From Erythrocercus mccallii (Eukaryota > Chordata > Aves > Passeriformes > Dicruridae): 64,000 nucleotides of DNA. The position numbers and the translations under genes are program-made. The stretch covers positions 9,536 to 73,535 of the forward strand of contig VZRG01001581.1 of the NCBI GenBank assembly GCA_013397435.1, given 5' to 3'. Shown piece after piece: positions 48,924 through 61,786 of the stretch; position 1 is the first letter of the stretch; every line of letters starts with the position of its first letter. The notes beneath the pieces are model-generated. The model was not told the DNA's origin. It worked only from the letters and a program-made list of their open reading frames with translations, and did not search any database.

Positions 48924-49190
48924 TTAGCTGGGGTTGGTGGGTCGTATTCTCTTAGTCCTCTTGGTGACTGTTGTGTACTTGAACGGTTTCTGTATCTCCA
49001 TTTGCCCCTTTGGGTATCTCTTCATAAAGTGTACATCTTGCTGGTTTTCCCGGGTCTTAGGCCCTTTCCGTGGCCTCCCTTTTTTGGTGAATCCAACATA
49101 CCAGCCTGAATATTTTGCAGACATCAGTGCTGTGTAGTTGTTTTCTAGGACTTTTTCAATGAAGACACACTCCTTACTGGTGCCATCAGG
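48924..49190 (-). CDS. FGF18: Fibroblast growth factor 18, terminal coding exon (partial CDS)
   Basis: FGF18 is a secreted FGF8-subfamily ligand that signals through FGFR3, FGFR2 and FGFR1 splice forms with heparan sulfate, controlling chondrocyte and bone growth, lung and neural patterning. Seen here: 88 codons plus TAA, starting in phase 0 with Pro-Asp-Gly straight after the splice acceptor. The 88-residue length equals the human C-terminal exon (residues 120-207 as I recall them). The exon includes SKECVF, whose Cys (exon residue 8) is the second of the subfamily's conserved cysteine pair. An N-glycosylation sequon Asn-Tyr-Thr follows at residues 18-20, then the core strands ending YVGFTKKGRPRKGPK, the basic heparin-binding part, then DVHFMKRYPKGQ and a short basic tail. 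FGF8 and FGF17 differ after the KGRPRKG region, so FGF18 is the clear call. The tail reads GQMEIQKP and ends RPTNPS, slightly different from the mammalian form I remember. An open frame continues upstream to 49,241 but that part is intron. Confidence 0.96.
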   Translation of the reverse strand, partial: PDGTSKECVFIEKVLENNYTALMSAKYSGWYVGFTKKGRPRKGPKTRENQQDVHFMKRYPKGQMEIQKPFKYTTVTKRTKRIRPTNPS

Positions 49191-49225
49191 CTGAAAAAGG
49201 AGAAAACAAAGAAAAGAAAAAAATA
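49191..49225 (-). other. FGF18: 3' splice site of the last FGF18 intron
   Basis: On the minus strand a long pyrimidine tract (TTTTTTTCTTTTCTTTG followed by TTTTCTCC) leads to TTTTTCAG directly before the CCTGATGGC codons. The AG is at 49,191-49,192. It places the intron-exon border exactly where the FGF18 homology begins and keeps the reading frame in phase 0. Confidence 0.9.
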
Positions 49226-52200
49226 AATAATCCAAATGCAAGCTCAGTGACCAAAACCCAATTTGGCATAAATAAAAACATCACATCTGGACCTCTTTTT
49301 TGGTTCAAACATTGTTAATAAGAGCCATAACAAGCATCAGCTGAAATCAAAAATTTTTTTTAAGCATTAAAGCGTGAGGTCATAATTTTCATTTTTCTTA
49401 TCCAAGGAGAGAAAAATTTTTCAAAGACAACAGTTAAGTTTATCCAGTCCAGTGCCTTCAACTGCAAGCAAAGCAAGACATCCAGCTTTGCTTTTTTTCC
49501 ATTAGGGAGAGAGAAGGAATTGAACTCATGCCAGGGAAACATCATACTTAGAAAAAACCCAAACCCCAGAATCTCATGTGGCCCAAACTACAGCATTTCC
49601 CCTTCTAGCCCTCACTTCTGATGTTTTCTGAAATACCTTATGGGTTTTCACCCACAGCTACCTAAATCCCACTAAAATTATTACAAGCCTCAGTCTAAGC
49701 CTGCACAGCAGTTTGAAAACTCTTCCCCATGTGATCCCAGGGCAACCCCTGGCAGATGGACCACACATGGTGCCCCAGGGCTGCAGGAGCCACTGGTGTC
49801 CCTGGCCCCACTCCAGTCCCTGGGACCCTGGAGAGCCCTGAAGCCAAACTGGGTTCAGCTCAGTCTGTAGATCAAAACTACCAGACCCAGAACTGGGCTT
49901 TGAACACAGCAGAACACGGATCTCTGCATTCAGGACTCTCACACAGCACAGGCAGCATTGGAGGGAGTGACAGCATCACACAACTGCATCTTCAAGTCCT
50001 TAAGCACAAAGGAAATTCTTCTCGTCCATAACCTTCTGCCAGAAAACATTTTGACCTTTAACTGCTGAGTTACTGGTGCTATGCCTAGAATGCCATGTCA
50101 TGTGCACCCACACTTTGATTTATGCATCAGAAGATATTCAGGAGTAGTTACAGGATAAGTAGATATAAACCATCACACAGGAGGACTTCATTTAAAGCTC
50201 AGCAAAGCCAAAGGAAGGATTTCCATCACAGACCAATTCAGCTTCCCACTGAAATCAAATGAGTTTTTCAGAACTGCAGGCCTACATTTGCTATTAAACC
50301 CTGCTAACATCCAATCTAAACACTGTCAGACACTCTCAGTCTTTAGCCATCACATCCTGAGGGGTCAGGGAAGCCGCAGCAGCATGAGCTGCTCAGCCCC
50401 CAGGCCTTGCTCTGCTCAGGGGCTCCTCTGGGCATGAGGCTGGGGCAAGGAGCCGAGCTCTGCATGGTCACCATCCAATCTTCCCTAAGGACAACTCAGC
50501 CTGCCCTTCCAGGGGAGTCATCCTAAAACACGCTGCGCATTCCCTGTGGAATTTGCTGCAGTTTGTGGGAAGGGCAGGGGATCATGGAACAGGAGGGAAC
50601 CCCTCTAGGCCACTCTGCGCAGGCTTCCCTGCACCCCAAACAGCCATGACACAGGAACCATCAGGCACCATGACCCAAGCTAGAGGCAGCAAGCGAGGAA
50701 AGCCAGGATGGCTGGTCATCACCAGTCCCCAGGGCCAGCCATTCCTCCAGGACTCAATGTCTTTAGCAGAGCTTTGGTTCCATCTGTGTGACAGAAGGTG
50801 ATGTTCGCCCTGAAGTCAGCACTGCACCCTCCTGCCTCAAGGCTTTTGGCACCAGGGAAAGTCTCATTAAGAGGGCAAATTCTGGCAACTTCTGCAATAA
50901 TTCTGCTAATCCAGGGCCTGCACAGGGGCTCTGCCTTAGGACCAGCAGTCTCCATCCTGGATAGGCACAAGGATCCTCATTTTACCATCCACAACTCGAA
51001 ACTCACAAATGCTTTAATGAACAGCAGAACTGGGCAAAACTCAGTGGTTCCAGTTCCTGGGGGTGTCATTCTCCAAGTCCTGGGTTTGATCAAAGCCACA
51101 TGAGTGGCAAAAGGGGAAATCAGTCAACACCACAGGGTTCCACCAGATTTCAATGGGAAGCCATAAAACCAGCTCCAGGTTTCTCAGGGCTCAGCCCACT
51201 ACAAACCCTTCCCCAGTGACTGGAGAATTTTTAAACAATACCATGGCTGGGATTCAAATCCACCCAAACCCAGGTGCCTGTGAACCAACCGGATCCATAC
51301 CACAGGGGGAGCAGGTAATTGGAAGGGTCATTCCCCCCATGCTTGTGGAAAGGGACTGGATTTGAGCCCTGACCTTGTTGCTAGGAGAATTAAGGGGTTT
51401 TCATGCAATTTGGGGAGGTTTCCGCTTGTACTGCAATGTCAGTTTTTCACAGAAAATGAAGACTGAAATGAAAAGAAAATGTGTGCAGGAGGCGAAACTT
51501 ATTCTATTAATAACAAAAAAGTATTTACTTATACCTTCAGATTTGCCAACAGAGCCTAAGACAGAGACTGGAGGTGGAGGAATAACAAGGTGCAACTTCA
51601 GGCCAACCTCAGGGCTAATTTGAAGTAAACAAGATGCATAAGATAAAATAACTTCATTCTGGAAGAGGAAGAGCTAAATGGTTTGATAATATGAAATTAC
51701 AGCAACATTTACAAGTACCTAGAGATAACTCAGGATAAGGACCTCACTTCCCCAAACAGAGCATTCCTGTATGTGCAAAGACACGTCACAGACACAGAAA
51801 TGATTTTCAAATACTGGCAAGATAATTTTACAATTTCTTTTATGATCCCAACAGGATAAATCATTCACACAGGTTACCTGCACCACGAAGAGCTGTACTC
51901 ATGGCAATCTATTAGGGGAAAAATCAATTTGTGAAGGTTTTCAGTAATTTTTAAGCATCAGGTGCCCAACATTTAAAATTTAATCAGTTCCCTATTTAAG
52001 CCATAGCAAATCACTCCTTGGGTCTGTCAGCCATCCCCTCACTCCTCCAAAGAGCAGGGGGTGAAAGAGAAGAGGGAGACAGCTTTGGCCAAGCATCACT
52101 CCCTGTTCCAGCCACGGGCTCACCCTTCCCCAGGAGCTCCTGGTGCAACTGAACCAGGGCTGCACCTTCCATCACCAATGCCAACTGGGAGCTGCTGCCA

Positions 52201-53299
52201 AGCCACATTTCACACACACAGCACTGGCAGGGATGCACCCTGCAGAGCACTCACCTTCCAAAACACTGAGTTTTGTGTTTTCAAGTGATTCTTGACAATA
52301 AAAAAGTTTTTGAAAGCCCCAGAGCTGCACAGGGCCATCTGGCCCAGTGTGATGATCTGGCCACAGGACAGAGGAGGTCTCACACTCAGCCCCACATCCC
52401 TGTGTCCTCCACAGCAGAAATGAGGGATTCGGGTGCCCCATGTGTGCCCCACTGGCTGCTCCTGCCTTTTGGCCTCACCATCCCATTGGCAGCTGCTCCA
52501 GCCATGCTCCCTGCTCAGAGCAGGACACAGCAGAGGCACAACCCTGCTCCTGCAAAGGTCTCTGCAAGGAGACCAAATTGTTAGTGTTGGCCCAGGAGTT
52601 GCTGCCTGGCCATGCAACAAGGCCGTGCCACCTTCCAGATCAGTTCTTTGCAAACAAATCATTCAGAGCATGTTTTTGTTTAAACACACCCCAACAGCTT
52701 TGGGAAGATGTGCTATCTGTTAGCCAAATTTCTGATGAATGTTTTATAAAATGCCTGATCTAAATGACACCTTGCAGGGAAAGCTCTGGGGCGTGGCCCA
52801 GGTCTGTGCAGAGTGAAGGGAAGGCACAGCCTGAGCAGCACGAAGGGCTGGGTCCAGCAGACCATCTCTTGGAACACGGGCTGGAGAGCAGCACCGCTGG
52901 CTGTGGGTCAGTGCCCAGTGCCAGGAAGGGACCTGAGCAGTGCCAGAGCTTTTACAGAGCAGGGTTAGAACTGCAGCACTCAAGGGTTTGAGGAGAGTTT
53001 CTGCACCGTGAGCCAGCTCCACTCGCAGCTGAGGGCAGCTGAGTAGAGGGGCTGCGCTGAGCCAGGGGCTCACCAAGGAGCAGCCTCGCATTGTTTGTGC
53101 AGAGCATTTGGCGAGGGGCTCTCCAGTCTTAAACATGAAACATGTTGAACTGACACTAAAGCAGAATTAAGTGCCAAAGCATTTGCTGCTTCTACAATTA
53201 CACTCTGGAGCGCTTTGGTGCTCCTGCCCTCCTTTTTATGACCCAACTTGGTCTTATTGTAGTTTGGATTTCTCGTTTTAAGTTGTCCAAATGGAAAGG

Positions 53300-53317
53300 A
53301 TCAAAGAGCCCTTTGTT
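53300..53317. promoter_or_regulatory. Inverted SOX/TCF-type site pair in FGF18 intron
   Basis: ATCAAAG (53,300-53,306) and CTTTGTT (53,311-53,317) face each other across a 4-base spacer AGCC. SOXE factors such as SOX9 bind cartilage enhancers as dimers on opposed ACAAAG-like sites separated by a few bases. ATCAAAG is also a TCF/LEF core. FGF18 acts in cartilage, so the site is plausible as a local enhancer element, but the first half-site is one base off the SOX consensus and chance is not excluded. Confidence 0.25.
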
Positions 53318-56152
53318 GTCCTAGCAGGAGCACTCCTCAGAGCGAGGCATTCCTGCCACGAACAGCTTGCAGCTCAGGGGGAATTCACGGCTGCTCTGTG
53401 CCACCAGCCCATGCCAAAGCATCAGCAGGTGCAGAAGCCGCCTCCGCCTTCCCCCCTCAGCCTGCCATGCTGAGCCACCTGAGCAGCTCTTTATGGCACA
53501 GGGAGGCCAGGGCAGGTTTTCTCATTTACGCTTCACAAATCTGGCACAGTGGGCACCGGAAAATCCAAACTTCCCTCGGCTTTCACAGCAACAATGAGCT
53601 CGCGCCAGCAGCTCGGATAACACTGCCAAGCAGGGAGAGAAGCCTCCAGGACAGAAAAGTTTCTCTGTTTGCAAAGATCAGGGCACAAATTAAGCTGTTG
53701 TTAGCTAAGCTTAGGTTAAAACACTTCCCCTCCTCAAGCGCTGCTGTAATTAGGAGCTCTCTGGGTGAGCGACTGGTGATGTGCTGCAAATAACAACAAA
53801 TCCCAAACCCACCAAACACATCTGTGACAAGCCAGGAATGCCGGCTTGGTGCAGGCCACAGCGAGAGCCTCAGCACTCCAAGTGAGAGGGGGCTGAGTAT
53901 CTGTCTAATTATCACCTTTCTGCCAGCTCAGCCCCCTGGCTCGAAGTCAAACTGTGGTGACACCAGCCCTCCACACAATGGAGAGGAAAGCAAGCCCCCA
54001 CCTCCCAGAAATCCCAGAGCAGGGAAAGCTACCACTCACGCAAAAGGTTTCCAAGAACTGCACGCATCCAGGCTTTTACAAGAAAAACCGCTGAAAATGG
54101 ACCCTTCTTGCACCCATCCTTCTTTCCCCCTCCACAGACAGAAGAGGGGGTTCCCAGGCACTGGCACCCCACTGTGCTGCGTTTCATGCCACGCCCAAGT
54201 GTGAGGCACATCCACTGAGCTCAGCAATCATTTCAAAGGGCTGCAGAATATTCCCTCGGACACTGAGACTTTTAGATTCACCCACTGCATTACAAAGAAG
54301 AAATCCTGCCCCATGTCTCCTGAATTTCACAGCAGTGACAGCAGGGAAGGCTTGGGTTTCCAGGAGCAGAATGGCTCAGCAGTCCCTGTGAGCTGCTCCT
54401 GAAGGACGCCCAGCTGAGGACCCAGGGCTGGTGCCCCAAGCACCACTGATAACCCCTGACAGCCCCAGAGCTGCACCCCAGCAGTGCCCAGCAACATGTG
54501 GCTTTCAGAAAGTTCCTTCTCTGCAGTTTTGTACAAGCTTAGCTCAGAGTCAGAGGGGCAATGCTTGAGGCCTCCTCCAGACTCACTCCACATGGCTTGG
54601 AAAATCCCAGCTGCAAGGAGGCAGTAGAGGAGCTGTGTTAATGTCACAGCTTTTAGGACGGCCGCTCTCCCCCTAGACACACACACCTTCTTAAGGCAGG
54701 TCAGAAAACATGATGGGGAGGTGAGCACAGCCCTGCCAGAGCCCTCAGTGCCAGGGTGGCAGAACCTGCTCACAACAGTGAGCCTCAGTGCTCAACCATC
54801 CCCTGCACTTTATGGCATTATCAGGACAGATCCATCAGCAGCATCCTGATGCTCAGCATCCTGGATTTATGACAAGGCATCCTGACCACAGGGACACCTC
54901 TTGACCCAAATGCACATTCCTGCTCCTAGAGCAGGCTGTAAATCAGGGAAGCTGCATCCATAACTGCCAAGAGTCACTCAGCCTCATGCGCATTTCCTCC
55001 AGCTCTCTGCCCTCTGAACCTGCACAATCCTCCGAGGAAAATACTTAGGAATTGTGATAGGCAGTTCAATAAAAGTGTCTGCCAGCACAGCAGAGAGGTT
55101 AATTATGTATACAGGACATCTAAGTGCATTCACGAGGCAGGGAAGTAACACAAAACCATGAGGAGGAGATGCTAGGTGGAGGGCACAACTCCCTCCAGAG
55201 GCCCCATTTCAAAGCAGCCCTGCCCACGTTTGCCCCAGATGCCCCCACTCACTGGGAACACTCCATCCCTCCCCAAAACAAGCAAAAAAGGGCATGGTCC
55301 TGTATGGGTGGGTCAAGACAACGAGGCTTGGCAGACCCCTGTGCCTGTCTGTGCCCGACACAAGCTGCAGGAACCAAGGAAGTAAGAAAACAGTTTAAAG
55401 TTCTTCTTTCCTTCTACCTTCCATTCCAAAATTCCCCTTTTCTAGCTAAGTTCAGTAACTCTCATATTGCCCTGGGACAGCTCTCTGTCACAGGACAAAC
55501 AGAAGGATACAGATGAAAGGAGTCTCTGTAGGCTGAACCAGGCAAGGCTGGAGTTACACCAGGACAGGCCTCCTCACCTGCTCCTTCCATCACTGCCTCA
55601 GCACCTGCCAACACTGTAGCAAGATGGCCACAGCCCGAATTAGGGCAAACCTTGTGGCTTCAGCTGGAAAGATGCACATTTCCTTGATAAACATTCCTAA
55701 CTGCATCTCAGAGAGCTGCATGTACTTACTGTTAATGAGGAGAAATATCAACTGCTTTTAAAATTAACTTTTTTAAACTAAGAGAAAATTTAGGAAACTT
55801 AAGTCAAAACTGCAGGTTTCCCATAGCAGGAAGCTACTGCTCTTCAGGAGATCCAATTCCCAGGCAGGTTTCAGATGTGATATCTGAGCAGATCTATAGC
55901 ATCTCCCCTTACCTGCACCCATCAGGTCCAGTTACATGGAAGCTGGGAGGGGTTACACATGGTAAGGGATGGAAGGTGTTTTTACCCCTCTGTACAAAGC
56001 ATAACCTGCTGCTGAAGGGCTTCTCTGAGCTTTGCTGGGAGGTCTTTTCCAGCAGTCATTTCCAGCCTCCACAGGCCACTCCTGAACTTTCTGTAAAAGC
56101 CATCTAAGAGCAGCAGCATGTTTCATGTAGGCTTAAATTCAATATGTAATTG

Positions 56153-56415
56153 TAGCAAGGTGGGGGTCACTCTTCTGCCTGGGAACAACCAACAGGACAA
56201 GAGGACAGAGACTCAGGCTTGGGGGCAGTTCAGGCTGGACATCAGGGGGAATTTGTTAAACATGGGAAGGGGCTGCCCATGGAGGTGGAGTCCTCAACCC
56301 TGGAGGTGTCCAAGGAAGGCCTGGAAGTGCTCTGCTCTGGTGACAAGGTGGGCATCAGGCACAGCTTGGACTCTATGGTCTGGGAGGGCTTTTCCAACCT
56401 CAGAGATTCTGTGAT
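56153..56415 (+). mobile_element. CR1 LINE 3' fragment (CR1-Y-like)
   Basis: It starts AGCAAGGTGGGGGTCACTC and continues through ACAGGACAAGAGGACAGAG, a GTTCAGGCTGGACATCAGGG segment, CTGGAGGTGTCCAAGGAAGG and the terminal GGGCTTTTCCAACCTCAGAG with final ATTCTGTGATAC. This is the 3' end of a CR1 subfamily distinct from the copies at 31.9 and 61.1 kb. Plus orientation, antisense to FGF18, inside its last intron. Confidence 0.88.
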
Positions 56416-58012
56416 ACAGAGAGTTTTGCCACTACAGGAAATATTTTCTTTAAAAATTGTTTAAAACACCAGGTGTAGATGATGAGTGGAGCAGGATAAC
56501 GAGACTAGAACAGTTGGTGACCTCATAGCAAGTCCTGGATCTGTCCCAGATTTATTCACATTAAACAAACATGCACACTGACTATATGTTATAATTTCAA
56601 ACAAATGCAATCTCATCCAGCCAAGATTCCAGTAGTGACACCACTTTCCCTGGGGCAAGCTTAAGTGGGGGGAATTTAACAGGGGAAACCAGGAAAGGTC
56701 ATTGCTTGTATGCAAGATTGCAATAGTTCTCTTCATGTCAAGTTATATTACTAAGAAAAGAGAGAAATCCATCATCAAATCAAGTGCCATCCATAAAAAA
56801 TGATCATCCGGATTTGTTCCAGCCTGTGCTGTGAGTGACCAGCATTCCTATGCAATAAATGCAACGCTTGAGACTTGTCCTCCCTCAGGAAAACTTCATA
56901 TCTTTGGGTATCCAAAAGACAAGGAAAGAGAATCTCAAGAACAAAAATGTATTTAAGCAGGATCTACTTTTCTTTGACCTTAAATATAGTTCTGTAAATG
57001 CCATATCAAATAGACTCTATTTTGCTATTGTTGGAGCACAGGGTTTATTCTCCACTGCAAAAATAGCCTCTGTTTTCTCACCTCCTCTCCAAAACCAAAC
57101 TCCAAGCCAAGGAGAAACAGTCCTTGAGGAGCAGGAGTTCCCAAACGTGATCACAGCTACACCCATTTGAGAGACACAAGGCTGCACTGCTTTGTTCCTT
57201 CTTGCAGTTAAATACATCAGTGTATATGCTAAGTAGTGCTTAGAAGAAACATCACCCTTATCTTAAGAGATGCTCAAGACCAACAAAAAATTGCACTTAG
57301 GAGATGAGATGCTCTGAGGAAGGCAATTAAATCCAACTTGATAACTGTCAGCACAAGATGCATTCAGCAGTACACTCTCTCCACTCAGACAAGACAAGGC
57401 ATGACCAGGGCTCAGGGATCCCCATCAGTAATTTTAATTAACATTAAACCATAGGCAACTGAAAGAGTCCAACAGGACACACAGCTGTAGTCACCACGGA
57501 ACACAGGGGACAGGAGGTCAGCAGCTTTATGGTGACACTTGCTTCCTGAACACAGCAAAGACTAAATTAAATTGTCACACAGCTTTCAAGAAAATGGTTT
57601 TCGTCCCTGGAAGGGGATAGACATCTTCCAGCCACGGGATAAGGAAAATATTTAGACATCAAGGCTTACAAGCTTGGCCTGCAAGCAAACCTTGACTTTG
57701 CAAAGCTCGGTCTGAGAGAGAACTGGGGCTTCTTAGAAATATCCAAAGGAAACATGACATTTCCTAAAGAGGAATCACAATAAATCTCTGTATGTGTTAC
57801 ACAGCTCTCTGGTAGCCTGACACAGCCAGGACACAGAATCCTCACATCCCCAGCAGAGCACCTGCGAGTCCTTATCATAAAAATTATATAACAAAGAATA
57901 TTTTTTATTTAATAAAAGAACCACTTGCTTTATTTCAGAGCAAACACTTGAAGAATTATGGCTGTGCTGAGAAGCTTAGGTTCACATATAGCGAAAAGGT
58001 TACTTCGTTATA

Positions 58013-58209
58013 CTGTGGCACCCAAAACTACCTCAGCACTGGAGGTGAGGCTTCCTCAGCCCAGAGCAGAACTGGACAATCCCTCCCTGGGCTGATGTCC
58101 CCCAGGACAGGAATGTCCCTCCTGGCTCCAGGCCACTGCTGACTCTGATCCAGCTGGCCATGGACCAGGACCCCCAGGTCCCTTCCTGCAGCTCCTCTCC
58201 AGCTTCTCA
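58013..58209 (-). mobile_element. CR1 LINE internal fragment
   Basis: In plus-strand reading the text CACTGGAGGTGAGGCTTCCT, then CAGAGCAGAACTGGACAATC, then ACCAGGACCCCCAGGTCCCT is the antisense of the CR1 region encoding the end of the reverse transcriptase ORF. The element lies on the minus strand, the same direction as FGF18. Both ends are missing. The 3' tail seen in the other copies is absent, so this is an internal remnant. Confidence 0.72.
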
Positions 58210-60250
58210 ACGATCTTTGGGGTCTGAGAATGGAGGAAGGTGGTTTAGCTTCCAATTCCACTTCCGCATTTAATTGCATGAGAATCTCAGCTTCTAAATT
58301 TTCAGAAAAATAATTCCAATTTTTTCCCACAGGTTGTAGGAAAAAAGTCTGATCAGGTAAATGCAGAAGATTCTGATGGCCCAACCAAAATAAAAGTGGC
58401 TTTGTCATCTCATTGATTTTAAGACCTTTGCAATCCTGCAGGCTCTGATTCCAGATTTTTGGACACTTGAGACAGTTCTGGATCAGGTCTCCCTGTCCAA
58501 AGTATGGCAATGACCAAAGTTTTTTGGCTTCAGGGTACAGTGCATGTGTTTATTTAGATGACTTAAACTAAAACTAACTCACAGGAGAGTGAAGACCCAG
58601 ACTGCAGTTCCAAACAAGAGCTGAGTGAGGTCCAGCAAAAGCCATGTCAACTTTTGCTTTCACATGAAATGCCAAGTCAGAACAGTTTATGGCCAAGCAT
58701 GTCACAGAGAGATCCACAAAATGCATGCTATTAAACCTGACACCCCACCAATCCTGCTCATGTTTATGTTGCAAATTCAGCATTCAGGAATTGTTAGGTT
58801 TTACAAGCCTCTTTCAAGCAACCTGAATACTCTGCCACTCCTGGAAAAGTTCTGGATAAGCATCAAGCCCCAGTGAGTTCTGCCCCAAATCCAAGATGCA
58901 GTTAGGTGTGGTTTTAAATACACGAGCTGAGGAGGGCAAACACCTTCTGTACTGCACCAGTGCCAAACTGCAACCCTGGGGTGTCCCTGCCCTCTCCACA
59001 CACCTCCTGGCACCTTTGCAGCACCCCTAGCTGCCAGGATGGTCCCAGCACACTGGCACCCAAATGCCACGCAGGACTGGGGCACGTGGAGAGCACAAGG
59101 TTCAGGGCTCATCCCAGAGTGTCCTTGCCTCAGCCCCCAGCCCTGCAGTGAGGAACTGGGTGTCCACCAGCAGCTTTTCAAGACAGCTTAACCTCACTGT
59201 CAACCAAAGCCAACTGATGAAAACCTGCTCCAGGTACAGCTAAAAGGCTTTGGAAGGAGACTCCCCTACAAAGGGAGGCTCCTTCTGAAGCCCCCACAGC
59301 TCCTTCTCCCGTGGGGCCAGAGGAGTTCCAGGGGCCAAGAGCACATTTACAGGACATGGTGGGCACCTTCACTCTTTGATGCTGTCAGTTTTTTAGCCAA
59401 CTTTCCTGACTAAACACACACATGCCTCAAGAAAACCCCTGTTTTAAAGCTGTAACGTAAACAACCCCAAATTATTACTATCCCCTAAAGGCTACTGCTG
59501 GCAGACATCAGCGATAAAGCTCTGCCAGAGCAGTCTGGCATCTAGCAACAATTTGTTTGTTGTCCTGCAAAAATACAGAGAGCCTTGCCATATGGTATTA
59601 GCAACTTTCTGGTAACATTAAGAAATATATTGGCTTGGAAAGCAGTTATCACACCAGCAAAAATGCTGTGTCTGAGAGGCAGGTCTCTGCTGTGAGTGGT
59701 ACCAGCACAGTGGTGCTGGTCAGGGCTGGGAGAGACACTGGTGGCCAGCACAGCTGTGCCACCTCCTGTCCCTTGTACCAATGACATGGTCCTGGCACAG
59801 CCAGGCTTTGGCTGGCACAGCTTTTGTTCAGAAGCTGGACAGTGCCTGGGGACCAAAGCTCAGCGCTGCTCGTTGTGAGTGCTGGGAGGGCTCCAGGGCT
59901 GCAGATGTGGTGTCAGGGGACACGTCCCCAGGAGGAACCCAAATTATCTGTCACCAGTCTGGAGCTCTGCCTCAGCCACCCAGCTGCCCACAGCTTCCTA
60001 CCCTTCACCAAACAGCTTTTCCCCTCTGCTCACATTCAGCTCAGAGAATGGAGGAATAAAATCAAACTCATTAAAATGCTTTTACAAAAATAATGCCCCT
60101 ATACTACTATGATTTTGGGAGTGTGTGGACACCAGATCACTGAGGATTTTTGAAAGAAGGTGGCAGTGTGAAATACCCTCCCCACAAATACCTGCTGCAG
60201 CCTGAGCACCAGCATTGACCATACTGCCTCATCCCACAGGGGTACGTCAG

Positions 60251-60290
60251 GGAGCCACAGGGAATTCGTTGGAGCCACAGGGAATTCCCT
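60251..60290. repeat. Tandem duplication, two 20-bp units
   Basis: GGAGCCACAGGGAATTC is repeated at 60,251 and 60,271. The two 20-base units are identical for the first 17 bases and differ at two of the last three. A recent-looking small duplication in the FGF18 intron. Confidence 0.9.
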
Positions 60291-61051
60291 GGAGACAATG
60301 CTGGGGGTAAGGAAATGCTCTGCTCTGCTCCCTGTGCAGCAGGCACCAGCCCTGGCCATGCCCAAAGGAAGGGCAGGCTCGGGCCAACCTTTGATGATTC
60401 AGGTTTCACAGAGCTCTGACTGCAAATGCTCTCCTGCCAGAGGATGGGACAGGGCAGGGAAAGGCAATCTCTGCAGCATCCTGCAGTTCTGGAGAGCTGG
60501 ATGTGCTGTAAGGACAGGCTCAGCAAGAGCAGCTGGAGCCTAGCTCAGGTAAGAGCCACCTGATCAGCCCAGGCTGCTCCTCGCCCTGGGAGACTTCAAA
60601 GACTTACCCTTGCCAGCCTTCAGCAAACATGAAATCCCCACTCTACCGATGGCCTTATCTCAATGCACAAGATAAGAGAAGCTGAGGCAGAGAGAAAAAA
60701 CACAGAAGGACTCTCCAGGAGAATCAGTTAGAAGCTCAAGAGCTCCTCCTCGAAAGAGACCATCACCTCCTCTTTGCCTCTAGCACTGAATTACTGCCAA
60801 TATTCAGAGTAGTTGTGTTCTAGATGACTTGTCACCTTGTCACAAGTGGGTAAGTCACATCATGCCTCTCCTTGGAAGAAGAACTGCACCTTTGAGTCCT
60901 CTTCCCCCCATATTTTTTCAGAAGCCTGAGATAAACAAAAAGAGGTTTAATAATTTCTTTAAAAAGACAAATTCCTCAGAAAAGCAGCTGGCATTCTTGT
61001 TCTGAATTTTCATATTTTCATCTCTCTCCTTGTAGTATGATTTCACCATAA

Positions 61052-61394
61052 AGCCTGGAGAAGAGAGGGCTCTAGGAAGAACTTATTGCAGCCTTTCAGT
61101 ATTTAAGAGAGGTTAAAGAAAGATGGGGACAAACCTTAGACCTGTTGCAATACCACAAGTAGTAATGGCTTTAACTAAAAGAAGATAAATTTATACCAGA
61201 TATAAAGAAGAAATTCTTTACTTTGAGGGCACAGGGTGCCTAGAGAAGCTGTGGCTGCCTCATCCCTGTCAGTGTTCAAGGCCAGGCTGGACAGGGCTTG
61301 GAGCACTCTGGGATAGTGGACGGTATCCCTGCCATGGCAGGGGGTGGAATGGGATGAGCTTTAAGGACCCTTCCAATTCAAAACATTCTGTGAT
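61052..61394 (+). mobile_element. CR1 LINE 3' fragment
   Basis: The copy runs from AGCCTGGAGAAGAGAGGGCT through TTATTGCAGCCTTTCAGTAT, GAAGAAATTCTTTACTTTGA, AGAGAAGCTGTGGCTGCCTC and CTGCCATGGCAGGGGGTGG to TTAAGGACCCTTCCAATTCA and ATTCTGTGAT. All landmarks of a CR1 3' terminus are present in order, plus orientation, antisense to FGF18. About 340 bases of the element remain. Confidence 0.92.
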
Positions 61395-61786
61395 TATTTT
61401 TATAATAAAGTTCAGTGGTCCACAGAAAACCTCAGGAAGACCAGAACACTCAGGACCTACAATTTTCATGTAGCACCAAAAACCCCATAGGTAAAGAAAT
61501 ATATAGGCAGAAGTAAAAAGAAATAAAATTAAATATTTCTTGGGCCTTCTCCAAAACAACACCAAGAACCCACAAAATCACACTTCTGGGTTTTTTTTGT
61601 TTGTTTTCCCCAGGTGCTGCTCACCTGTAACAGAGAAGTCACTGCTGTGCAACACATCCCTGTCTCGTTTTCCAAAGCATCACAGAGCGCCAGTGACCTC
61701 AGAAGCTGCTGTTACAACACAGCCAGGAGCCTGCCCAAAACAGCTCCGAGCCCTTTGGTCACTGCTGGCTGTGAACACACACACAA

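Noticed and set aside
49191..49241. Upstream extension of the FGF18 open frame to a Met
   Set aside because: It is the pyrimidine tract and intron; the acceptor AG lies at 49,191-49,192, and the encoded Phe/Leu-rich stretch is not FGF sequence.
52200..52280. A GT donor-like site at about 52,254 (minus) preceded by an open frame
   Set aside because: The residues before it (ending Phe-Trp-Lys) do not match the FGF18 exon expected there.
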